Source: JADKIH01 sp031367345
Lineage (GTDB): Bacteria; Bacteroidota; Bacteroidia; AKYH767-A; 2013-40CM-41-45
Direction of reading: 5' to 3'
Assembly (NCBI GenBank): GCA_031367345.1
Contig: JANLPR010000076.1
Span: forward strand, 1 to 20,810
Length of the DNA: 20,810 nt
How positions within the stretch are numbered: the stretch's first letter is position 1; every line of letters begins with the position of its first letter. The translations under genes and the position numbers were made by a program. Positions 1-6,685 of this stretch are shown in pieces. The notes beneath the pieces are model-generated. The model had not been told where the DNA came from. It did no database searches and worked only from the letters and a program-made list of their open reading frames with translations.

Positions 1-78
1 CTGCCAAGAGCGGAATTCCGTTCGGCAAATGATGGCTTGCATTTTATTTTCCACTTCCGCCTCTCTAAAAATTCCGCT
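1..78. repeat. 78-bp intergenic repeat element, copy A1
   Basis: This stretch recurs at 226-303 with about four mismatches (positions 29, 47, 50 and 51 of the element). Near its ends it carries a 9-bp inverted repeat: AGCGGAATT at 8-16 and AATTCCGCT at 70-78. The left end also contains the palindrome CGGAATTCCG (11-20), nested between TGCC (2-5) and GGCA (24-27). Just past the right end, CGCT-C-AGCG can fold into a small hairpin; copy A2 makes an equivalent hairpin with different bases. The window begins at or inside this copy, so its left limit is unknown. It has no reading frame of its own. It could be a small non-autonomous mobile repeat or a REP-like structured element; which of these cannot be told from two copies. 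Confidence 0.8.
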
Positions 79-114
79 CAGCGTGCTAATATGTTTGGCG
101 CTATTCTTTAATAA

Positions 115-162
115 AATTTCGAATCATAAAAATCCTCAAATCAACTAAATCCCGGTTCAGAC
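115..162. repeat. 48-bp direct repeat, copy B1
   Basis: This 48-bp segment, starting AATTTCGAATCATAAAAATC and ending CCCGGTTCAGAC, is repeated exactly at 171-218. Eight bases (ATTTTTTT) separate the copies, giving a 56-bp period. Both copies are followed by a T-rich run. The pair lies between the two 78-bp elements at 1-78 and 226-303. No coding frame is visible. An exact match suggests a recent tandem duplication or active homogenisation. Confidence 0.85.
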
Positions 163-170
163 ATTTTTTT

Positions 171-218
171 AATTTCGAATCATAAAAATCCTCAAATCAA
201 CTAAATCCCGGTTCAGAC
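171..218. repeat. 48-bp direct repeat, copy B2
   Basis: Exact second copy of 115-162. The next 78-bp element begins seven bases after its end, so the local order is A1-B1-B2-A2. Confidence 0.85.
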
Positions 219-225
219 GTTTTTC

Positions 226-303
226 CTGCCAAGAGCGGAATTCCGTTCGGCAACTGATGGCTTGCATTTTACTTCTCACTTCCGCCTCTCTAAAAATTCC
301 GCT
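226..303. repeat. 78-bp intergenic repeat element, copy A2
   Basis: Second copy of the element at 1-78, same orientation, with about four substitutions. The inverted ends (AGCGGAATT at 233-241, AATTCCGCT at 295-303) are intact. The right flank CCGC-TTT-GCGG (299-309) forms a hairpin at the place where copy A1 has CGCT-C-AGCG, so pairing is kept although bases differ. Two short frames that start inside this copy run into the 14-bp array and are treated as chance frames. Confidence 0.8.
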
Positions 304-313
304 TTGCGGCCAT

Positions 314-509
314 TTAAATTACCACTGTCAAATTACCACTGTCAAAATTCAATTCTCAAATTTCGATTCTCAAATTTCGATTCTCAAATTACCAAAGTCA
401 AATTTCGATTCTCAAATTACGATTCTCAAATTACCACTGTCAAATCACGACTTTCAAGTCACGACTGTCAAATTACAATTCTCGAACATCGATTTTCATC
501 TACCAAGTC
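314..509. repeat. 14-bp degenerate tandem array, 14 copies
   Basis: Fourteen uninterrupted 14-bp units fill exactly 196 bases. Two main unit types alternate irregularly: TCAAATTACCACTG and TCAAATTTCGATTC. The last units drift (TCGAACATCGATTT, TCATCTACCAAGTC) but keep the period. Each unit looks like two related heptads, for example TCAAATT plus TCGATTC. Because 14 is not a multiple of 3, the array passes through all three frames; this explains the two overlapping 99- and 102-codon frames here, which I reject as genes. The units abut with no spacers, so it is not a CRISPR. It ends about 75 bases before ffh. Confidence 0.9.
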
Positions 510-553
510 TCGATTTTCGACAAATTTTATCCTTAAAAAACGAAAAAAAGTGG

Positions 554-561
554 TAATTTCG
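554..561 (+). promoter_or_regulatory. possible -7 box for ffh
   Basis: TAATTTCG resembles the Bacteroidota -7 consensus TAnnTTTG with one mismatch and lies 22 bases before the ffh start. No convincing TTTG-type -33 element is seen at the usual distance, so the call is tentative. Confidence 0.3.
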
Positions 562-583
562 CCCAACTAAAAATTAGAACAGA

Positions 584-1918
584 ATGTTTGAGAATTTATC
601 GGATAAGTTAGATCGGGCCTTTAAGGTTTTAAAAGGCGAAGGAAAAATTACCGAAATCAATGTGGCGGAAACATTGAAGGAGGTACGTAAGGCAATGCTC
701 GATGCCGATGTTAATTACAAAGTAGCAAAACAATTCACAGATACTGTTAAGGAAAAAGCGTTTGGACAAAATGTTCTAAATGCCGTTTCTCCCGGACAAC
801 TTTTAATCAAGATCGCCCACGATGAACTTGCAAATTTAATGGGTGGCGATAAAGTCGATATCAACTTAGACGGAAACCCGGCGATTATTTTAATGTCTGG
901 TTTGCAAGGCTCTGGTAAAACTACTTTGTCAGGAAAGCTTGCAGCCCATTTAAAGTCAAAGCGTCAGAAACTTCCACTTCTTGTTGCCTGCGACGTTTAT
1001 CGCCCTGCTGCCATCGATCAGTTAAAAGTATTGGGAGAACAAATTGGTGTTCCTGTTTATTCTGAGGAAGGAAATAAAAATCCTGTTGAGATCGCAAAAA
1101 ACGGAATTGCATTTGCAAAACAATTCAATCACAATTTAGTCATCATCGATACTGCCGGTCGTTTAGCGATCGACGAGGAAATGATGAATGAAATTGAAGC
1201 GATTAAAAAAGCTACCAATCCGAATGAAATTTTATTCGTAGTAGATGCAATGACCGGTCAAGATGCGGTGAACACGGCAAAGGCCTTCAACGATCGATTA
1301 AATTTTGATGGTGTCGTATTAACGAAGCTAGATGGTGACACTAGAGGCGGTGCAGCGTTATCTATTAAATCGGTTGTAAATAAACCAATCAAGTTTGTTG
1401 GTACAGGAGAGAAGCTCGATGCACTCGATGTTTTTTATCCGAGTAGAATGGCGGATCGTATTCTTGGAATGGGAGATATTGTTTCTTTGGTTGAAAAAGC
1501 TCAAGAACAATTTGATTCGGTTGAAGCTGCAAAATTGCAAAAGAAGATTGCTAAAAACCAATTTGGTTTCGACGATTTCTTAAGCCAAATTCAGCAGATA
1601 AAAAAGATGGGAAATATGAAAGACCTTTTAGGCATGATTCCCGGAGTAGGTAAAGCTGTGCGTGATATGGATATCAGTAACGATTCGTTCAAACACATTG
1701 AAGCCATTATTCATTCGATGACTGTTGAAGAAAGAAAAAATCCGACGCTGATAAACGGGTCGAGGCGCCAACGAATTGCAAATGGAAGCGGAACAAACAT
1801 TCAAGAAGTAAATAAGCTGATGAAGCAGTTCGATGAAATGCGTAAAATGATGAAAGTATTTTCCAATAAAGATCAGGCAGCAAAAATGATGCGCAATATG
1901 CCGGGAATGCGGAAGTAA
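584..1918 (+). CDS. ffh: signal recognition particle GTPase Ffh (SRP54)
   Basis: Ffh binds 4.5S RNA and hydrophobic signal sequences on nascent chains, and with FtsY delivers ribosomes to the inner membrane. The 444 residues match the family length. An N-terminal four-helix N domain (about 1-95) precedes the G domain, which has P-loop GLQGSGKT at 106-113, DTAGR at 188-192 and TKLDGD at 246-251. The methionine-rich M domain fills roughly 320-440 and ends MPGMRK. The start MFENLSDKLDRAF is typical of the family. folD begins 24 bases downstream on the same strand, so co-transcription is likely. The SRP RNA gene is not in this window. Confidence 0.97.
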   Translation: MFENLSDKLDRAFKVLKGEGKITEINVAETLKEVRKAMLDADVNYKVAKQFTDTVKEKAFGQNVLNAVSPGQLLIKIAHDELANLMGGDKVDINLDGNPAIILMSGLQGSGKTTLSGKLAAHLKSKRQKLPLLVACDVYRPAAIDQLKVLGEQIGVPVYSEEGNKNPVEIAKNGIAFAKQFNHNLVIIDTAGRLAIDEEMMNEIEAIKKATNPNEILFVVDAMTGQDAVNTAKAFNDRLNFDGVVLTKLDGDTRGGAALSIKSVVNKPIKFVGTGEKLDALDVFYPSRMADRILGMGDIVSLVEKAQEQFDSVEAAKLQKKIAKNQFGFDDFLSQIQQIKKMGNMKDLLGMIPGVGKAVRDMDISNDSFKHIEAIIHSMTVEERKNPTLINGSRRQRIANGSGTNIQEVNKLMKQFDEMRKMMKVFSNKDQAAKMMRNMPGMRK

Positions 1919-1942
1919 ATTAAGATCATACACCAATTTATT

Positions 1943-2824
1943 ATGAATATTCTCGACGGAAAAATTGCCAGTGCAGAATGGAAAACTGTTTTAACGAAAG
2001 AAGTAAATGAACTTTTATCGAATGGAAAAAGAGCACCACATTTGTGTGCAATTCTCGTTGGGAGCAATGGCGCATCTGAAACGTATGTAGCAAGTAAAGT
2101 AAAAAACTGTGCTGAGATTGGAATGCGTTCGTCGTTGGTTAGATTTGAAACTTCGATAACTGAGAATGAACTGTTGCAAAAAATAGTAGAAATAAATAAT
2201 GATGATGCTATTGATGGATTGATTGTTCAGTTACCACTTCCGTCACATATCAATGTGCAAAAAGTTACAGAATCAATTTCCCCGGCAAAAGATGTAGATG
2301 GTTTTCATCCGTTAAACGCCGGACGAATGTTGCAAAATCTCCCGTGTTATATTCCTGCAACTCCATACGGAATTCTATTAATGCTTGAGCATTTTAAAAT
2401 AGAAACCTCCGGAAAAAGTTGTGCGATCATTGGTAGAAGTAATATTGTTGGTATGCCGATGAGTGTATTGATGTCGAGAAATGGTAACCCCGGCAATTGC
2501 ACTGTTACACTTTGCCATAGTCGTACACCAGATATAAAAACTATTAGTCATAATTCAGATATTGTAATTGCAGCAATAGGGAAACCATATTTTCTAAAAG
2601 CTGATATGGTAAAAGAAGGAGCAATTGTAATTGATGTAGGTATAACAAGAGTTGAATCGACACAAACAAAAAGCGGATTTAAAATTGCCGGCGATGTTGA
2701 CTTTGAAAATGTATCACCCAAATGTTCGTGGATCACTCCAGTACCAGGAGGTGTTGGATTAATGACCATCGTTGGACTATTGAAAAATACACTTCGTGCT
2801 GCTAGAAAAGAGATTATTTACTAA
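1943..2824 (+). CDS. folD: bifunctional methylenetetrahydrofolate dehydrogenase/cyclohydrolase FolD
   Basis: FolD interconverts 5,10-methylene-, 5,10-methenyl- and 10-formyl-tetrahydrofolate in the cytosol, feeding purine and formyl-Met synthesis. The 293 residues fit the family. The catalytic pair is visible as Y48 and K52 in ETYVASKVK. The folate-site motif VQLPLP is at 95-100 and PAKDVDGFHP at 114-123, with the conserved Asp at D119. The NADP-binding loop IGRSNIVGMP spans 163-172. The C-terminal signature reads PGGVGLMT (268-275) where most family members have PGGVGPMT. The gene follows ffh by 24 bases and precedes queE by 96. I have seen ffh, folD and queE together in other Bacteroidota, which is recollection rather than a search result. 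Confidence 0.96.
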   Translation: MNILDGKIASAEWKTVLTKEVNELLSNGKRAPHLCAILVGSNGASETYVASKVKNCAEIGMRSSLVRFETSITENELLQKIVEINNDDAIDGLIVQLPLPSHINVQKVTESISPAKDVDGFHPLNAGRMLQNLPCYIPATPYGILLMLEHFKIETSGKSCAIIGRSNIVGMPMSVLMSRNGNPGNCTVTLCHSRTPDIKTISHNSDIVIAAIGKPYFLKADMVKEGAIVIDVGITRVESTQTKSGFKIAGDVDFENVSPKCSWITPVPGGVGLMTIVGLLKNTLRAARKEIIY

Positions 2825-2920
2825 TTGATTTTCGGATTTATTAAAAGCATAGAATTATTGGATTACAATTAATTCGCGTTCGAAAAAATAAATTGATAGC
2901 GAATATTTTTAACTGTTATA

Positions 2921-3547
2921 ATGAATAAAATAGATACCGTACTTTTGAATACAGCTTATCCATTGATGGAAGATTTTTATACCATACAAGGAGAAGGATA
3001 CAATACAGGTAAGGCAGCTTATTTCCTTCGACTAGGAGGCTGCGATGTTGGATGTGTTTGGTGCGACGTGAAAGAGTCGTGGGATGCAAATACGCATCCG
3101 AAAATTTCTGTAGAAGAAATGGTTAGTCGTGTCGCGAAAGCAAATGCAGAATCGATTGTGGTAACAGGAGGGGAGCCGGCGATGTACGATCTGACACCTA
3201 TTACTTCTGCGCTTCATGAAAAATTTCTTAGCTGTTGGATTGAAACCAGTGGAGCATATCAGATTACCGGAGAATGGGAATGGATTTGTGTATCTCCGAA
3301 AAAATTTAAAGCGCCTTTGGCTGAATCTTTGCAAATGGCCGATGAGCTAAAAGTAATTATCTATAATCAGTCAGATTTTGAATGGGCAGAAAGTCACGCA
3401 TTGAAAGTTAGCAATGATTGTATTTTGTATTTACAGCCTGAATATTCTGTTTTCAATAAAATGATGCCAACGATCGTTGACTATGTAAAGAAAAATCCGC
3501 ATTGGCGAATTTCAATTCAGACACATAAGGTGATGCAGATACCTTAA
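2921..3547 (+). CDS. queE: 7-carboxy-7-deazaguanine synthase QueE (radical SAM)
   Basis: QueE converts 6-carboxy-5,6,7,8-tetrahydropterin to 7-carboxy-7-deazaguanine in the queuosine/7-deazapurine pathway. The substrate-binding motif FYTIQGEG is at 19-26. The 4Fe-4S cluster is bound by C41, C45 and C48 in CDVGCVWC, the standard CX3CX2C arrangement. The SAM-contacting GGEP follows at 83-86. The tail WRISIQTHKVMQIP is typical of the family. At 208 residues it is a compact, complete QueE. No other queuosine gene lies in the window. It is probably read with ffh and folD, although the 96-base gap leaves room for its own promoter. A 7-bp tandem array begins three bases after the stop codon. Confidence 0.95.
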   Translation: MNKIDTVLLNTAYPLMEDFYTIQGEGYNTGKAAYFLRLGGCDVGCVWCDVKESWDANTHPKISVEEMVSRVAKANAESIVVTGGEPAMYDLTPITSALHEKFLSCWIETSGAYQITGEWEWICVSPKKFKAPLAESLQMADELKVIIYNQSDFEWAESHALKVSNDCILYLQPEYSVFNKMMPTIVDYVKKNPHWRISIQTHKVMQIP

Positions 3548-3550
3548 TAA

Positions 3551-3641
3551 GTGAGTAGTAAGTAGTGAGTAGTAAGTAGTAATTAGTAAGTAGTCAGTAG
3601 TCAGTAGTGAGTAGTTAGTAGTAAGTAGTGAGTAGTGAGTA
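3551..3641. repeat. 7-bp degenerate tandem array, 13 copies
   Basis: Thirteen consecutive heptads of the form GTNAGTA (mostly GTGAGTA and GTAAGTA, with GTCAGTA, GTTAGTA and one GTAATTA) fill 91 bases starting three bases after the queE stop. The last unit, TGAGTA at 3636-3641, can pair with TACTCA at 3650-3655 across an 8-base loop, so the array end may fold in the queE transcript. Heptads of opposite sense occur at 3737-3760. No frame is maintained and no gene is visible in 3548-3770. Confidence 0.9.
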
Positions 3642-3736
3642 GTATGTTTTACTCATCACTTATTTAGTCGCAATCAATAAGAGAAATAGAAAGTAAGAAG
3701 TAAAAAAATGAACAACAGTAATAGGTTAATTATTTA

Positions 3737-3760
3737 ACTCACCAATTACCACTCACCAAT
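3737..3760. repeat. short heptad repeat, opposite sense to 3551-3641
   Basis: ACTCACCAAT occurs at 3737-3746 and 3751-3760, a 14-base period that reads as heptads ACTCACC, AATTACC, ACTCACC. On the minus strand the heptad is GGTGAGT, close to AGTGAGT of the array at 3551-3641. The 10-mer AATTACCACT (3744-3753) also occurs in the array at 314-509. It sits just before the start of the PorE-like gene, where it could affect its leader. Confidence 0.6.
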
Positions 3761-3770
3761 CCCTTATAAA

Positions 3771-5729
3771 ATGAAATTCTTTTCCATTCTTTTTACTTTA
3801 CTATTTATAGCCGGTATTTCTAAAGCACAAAATGATTATTCTAGTTCGATTCCAAAAGCTGTGCGGTGTTTTGAAACAGCTCTTAAATTTTACGATAGTC
3901 ATCAAAATGAAAAAGCACTCGCTGCATTAAATGAAGCGATTCAGGCGGATCCAAAATTTGTGGAAGCACATACGCTTCAAGCAAATATTTATTACGATAT
4001 AAAAGATTATGAAAAATCTATTGCATCTTACAAAAATGCAATAACCGTGAACCCTGATTTTTTTGCAAATAATTATTATGGTTTAGGTACGGTCGAATTT
4101 TTAGCCGGACATTACTCCGATGCAAAAGCTGATTTTGAAAAATTTATTTCTTTACCCAAAATATCTCCCTCAATTACTGCCAAAGCAAAACGCTATATTG
4201 TCAATTGTACTTTTGCAGAGTCTGCCATTCAAAATCCTGTTCCGTTTAATCCTATAAATATGGGCGATAGTATTAATACAAAAGATCACGAATACTTTCC
4301 TGCAATTACAGGTGATGGAAAAACATTTTTATTCACTCGCCGAATTATGTCAGTCGATTACAATGGTCGAAAACAAGAACAGGAAGATTTTTACCTTTCT
4401 CACATGGAGAAAAATGGATGGAGCAACGCACAGCCAGTTACAGAAATAAATACCGATGGTAATGAAGGAGCTCCGTCGCTTTCTGCCGACGGACAATATT
4501 TATTTTTTACTTCATGTGAAGAGTTGTATCACAATTCAAATGCACGGACAACCAAAGGAAGCTGCGATCTTTTCATTGCGAAAAAAGTTGGCGATAAATA
4601 TCTCAATCCAAGAAATCTTGAATTTCCAATCAATACCGGTGCGTGGGAAAGTCAACCCTCTTTTTCATCAGATGGTCGTACATTGTATTTTGTTCGTTCA
4701 ATAAAAGAAGCCAATAATATTTCTCACCACGATATTTTTGTGAGTCAGATTGGTGATGACAGTAAATGGAGTGAGCCTGTTTCTGTAAGTGATAAAATAA
4801 ATACAAAAGGCGACGAGCTTTCAGTTTTTATTCATCCGGATGATCAGACACTTTATTTTTCATCTGATGGATTGCCTGGAATGGGAGGGCAAGATATTTT
4901 TTATTCGAAACGCGAACCGAATGGCGACTGGGGCGAGCCGGTAAATATTGGTTATCCAATCAATACAAGTAACGACGAAACTTCGTTACTTGTAAGTCCT
5001 GACGGCGAGTTAGGTTTTTTTGCATCCGATCGTCCGGGAGGTAAAGGAGGAGATGATCTTTATCAATTCAATTTATATGAGAAAGCTCGTCCGCAGCCTG
5101 TAACGTATATGAAAGGGAAAGTTTATGATGAGAGTACTAAGAAACCATTAGGAGCATCTTTTGAATTAATAGATCTAGCTACGGAAAAAGTAATTGTTCG
5201 TTCTACATCTAATACGGTGAATGGTGAGTTTATAGTTTGCTTGCCCGCAGGTAAAAGTTACGCATTGAATGTTTCTCGCGATGGATATTTATTTTATTCT
5301 GATAATTTTGAATTGAAAAATGCTAAGTCTTCAAAAGAACCTGTGTTGAAAGATGTTCCATTAAAACCAATCAAAGCCGGGGAGTCGATCGTTTTAAAAA
5401 ATATTTTTTATGATACGGATAAGTTCGATCTAAAATCGGAATCGAAAACAGAGTTGTATAAATTAATACAATTTTTAAATAAAAATCCGAAGATCCATTT
5501 CGAGATCAGTGGACATACAGATAATGTCGGATCAAAACCATACAATCAGGTGTTGTCGGAGAAGCGAGCAAAAACGGTGTATGATTATTTAATAGCCGCA
5601 GGAATTGTGAGTAGCAAATTAACGTATAAAGGTTATGGAGATTCGAAGCCAATTGCAACGAATGCTGCTGACGACGGCCGAACTCAAAATAGGAGAACGG
5701 AGTTTTTGATTACTTCTGTGGAAAACTGA
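3771..5729 (+). CDS. PorE-like TPR/PD40-propeller/OmpA-family envelope protein
   Basis: A signal peptide (1-19, cleavage likely SKA|Q) exports this 652-residue protein. Two or three TPR-like helical hairpins follow at about 30-150. Five PD40-type propeller strands, each with an SxDG/SPDG-like turn, lie near 175-190, 232-247, 293-308, 348-363 and 401-417. A CarboxypepD_reg-like beta domain spans about 445-530. The OmpA-like domain (540-650) keeps the peptidoglycan contacts D584 in GHTDNVGS and R599 in LSEKRA, spaced 15 residues apart as in E. coli OmpA. TPR, five-bladed propeller, CRD and OmpA is the order reported for PorE of the T9SS. Here no lipobox Cys is present, so it is a soluble periplasmic or surface form rather than a clear lipoprotein. 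Bacteroidota carry several such paralogues, so PorE identity is likely but not certain. Confidence 0.85.
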   Translation: MKFFSILFTLLFIAGISKAQNDYSSSIPKAVRCFETALKFYDSHQNEKALAALNEAIQADPKFVEAHTLQANIYYDIKDYEKSIASYKNAITVNPDFFANNYYGLGTVEFLAGHYSDAKADFEKFISLPKISPSITAKAKRYIVNCTFAESAIQNPVPFNPINMGDSINTKDHEYFPAITGDGKTFLFTRRIMSVDYNGRKQEQEDFYLSHMEKNGWSNAQPVTEINTDGNEGAPSLSADGQYLFFTSCEELYHNSNARTTKGSCDLFIAKKVGDKYLNPRNLEFPINTGAWESQPSFSSDGRTLYFVRSIKEANNISHHDIFVSQIGDDSKWSEPVSVSDKINTKGDELSVFIHPDDQTLYFSSDGLPGMGGQDIFYSKREPNGDWGEPVNIGYPINTSNDETSLLVSPDGELGFFASDRPGGKGGDDLYQFNLYEKARPQPVTYMKGKVYDESTKKPLGASFELIDLATEKVIVRSTSNTVNGEFIVCLPAGKSYALNVSRDGYLFYSDNFELKNAKSSKEPVLKDVPLKPIKAGESIVLKNIFYDTDKFDLKSESKTELYKLIQFLNKNPKIHFEISGHTDNVGSKPYNQVLSEKRAKTVYDYLIAAGIVSSKLTYKGYGDSKPIATNAADDGRTQNRRTEFLITSVEN

Positions 5730-5737
5730 TGAATAAT

Positions 5738-5856
5738 TAATAATGATTAATGAAAAATGATTAATGAAGGAATAATCAAGAATTGAAAAGTAATTGAAAA
5801 AAAAGTTGCTTCAATGGTGGTATCTTCACCATTTCATTTTTCATTAATAATTATTA
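5738..5856. terminator. convergent-gene junction with long inverted repeat
   Basis: Arms at 5738-5759 and 5835-5856 are complementary over 21 of 22 bases, around a 75-base interior. Inside it sits a 7-bp hairpin (AATGGTG 5813-5819, CACCATT 5827-5833, 7-base loop), with an A-run before and T-rich sequence after. The junction lies between the stops of the PorE-like gene and kdsA, so a bidirectional terminator is the simplest reading. The arms are very AT-rich, which limits their stability. The left arm also contains 14-bp-period copies of AATGATTAATGA (5742-5753, 5756-5767). Confidence 0.45.
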
Positions 5857-5864
5857 CTTATTAA

Positions 5865-6677
5865 TTATAAAGTTGCTTTTCTAATTCGAATAAGTTTTTC
5901 CAGTAGTGATTCCAAATGATCAAGATGCAACATATTTGCTCCATCTGATTTTGCGTTTTTGGGATCTGGATGTGTCTCAACAAAAATGCCATCGAAACCT
6001 ACAGCTATTCCTGCTTTGGCAATGAGTTCAATCATATCAGGTCTTCCTCCTGTTACTCCGCTCAACTGATTGGGTTGTTGTAATGAATGTGTAATATCAA
6101 GAATTGTTGGGACATTATTTTTTTTCATGTCAACAATGTTTCGATAATCGACAATCAAATCTTGATAGCCAAACATACTTCCTCTTTCTGTAAGCATAAC
6201 ATTTGGATTACCTGCATTTCTAACTTTATCAACAGCAAATTTCATTGAGTCGCCCGAAAGAAATTGTCCTTTTTTAATATTTACAAATTTGCCTGTAGCT
6301 GCTGATGCAAGCAATAATTCGGTTTGTCTACAGAGGAAAGCCGGAATTTGTAAAACATCCACATGCTTTGCTGCAATGGCTGCATCACCGCTTTCATGAA
6401 TGTCAGTAACAATTGGTAAAGAATATTTTTCTCTGATCTTTGATAGGATATTCAGTGCATTTTCATCGCCAATGCCGGTAAATGAATCATCACGACTTCT
6501 GTTTGCTTTACGATAACTCGCTTTAAAAATAAATGGGATCTTTAATTTATCTGTTATTGCTTTTACTCTTTCAGCAATGGCCATTGTCATTTCTTCGCTT
6601 TCTACGACACACGGTCCGGCAAGCAAAAAGAAATTCCCCGAATCCAGATTTTTTATGTGAGCGATATTGTTAAGCAT
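5865..6677 (-). CDS. kdsA: 3-deoxy-8-phosphooctulonate (Kdo-8-P) synthase KdsA
   Basis: KdsA condenses arabinose-5-phosphate with phosphoenolpyruvate to Kdo-8-phosphate, the precursor of the inner-core sugar of lipopolysaccharide. The 270 residues give a full-length TIM barrel. Recognisable motifs are AGPCVVES (20-27), FKASYRKANRSR (51-62), IKKGQFLSGDSM (134-145) and LTERGSMFGY (162-171). The residues matching Aquifex metal ligands are all present: C23, H197 in DITHSLQ, E234 in FVETHPDP and D245 in KSDGANML. It is therefore expected to be the metal-dependent class, unlike E. coli KdsA, which has Asn at the Cys position. It starts only 8 bases after the DUF5723-like gene and is the last gene of a three-gene minus-strand operon. 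Confidence 0.97.
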   Translation of the reverse strand: MLNNIAHIKNLDSGNFFLLAGPCVVESEEMTMAIAERVKAITDKLKIPFIFKASYRKANRSRDDSFTGIGDENALNILSKIREKYSLPIVTDIHESGDAAIAAKHVDVLQIPAFLCRQTELLLASAATGKFVNIKKGQFLSGDSMKFAVDKVRNAGNPNVMLTERGSMFGYQDLIVDYRNIVDMKKNNVPTILDITHSLQQPNQLSGVTGGRPDMIELIAKAGIAVGFDGIFVETHPDPKNAKSDGANMLHLDHLESLLEKLIRIRKATL

Positions 6678-6685
6678 AGTTTTTT

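Noticed and set aside
314..509. Repeat array as a possible CRISPR
   Set aside because: Units are 14 bp, degenerate and directly adjacent, with no spacers and no cas genes nearby.
257..570. Two overlapping plus-strand frames of 99 and 102 codons before ffh
   Set aside because: They are different frames through the same 14-bp tandem array, so their protein repeats (such as NFDSQI) are a product of the DNA repeat.
1358..1936. Minus-strand frames of 67 and 102 codons antisense to ffh
   Set aside because: They lie opposite a clear, conserved gene and show no start context, motif or coding bias of their own.
2872..2909. ATTCGC/GCGAAT hairpin plus T-run as a terminator after folD
   Set aside because: A 6-bp stem with a 21-base loop is too weak, and queE probably belongs to the same transcript.
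5802..5878. 10-base direct repeat AAAGTTGCTT at 5802-5811 and 5869-5878
   Set aside because: The second copy is part of the kdsA coding end; a single short match in AT-rich DNA is not significant.
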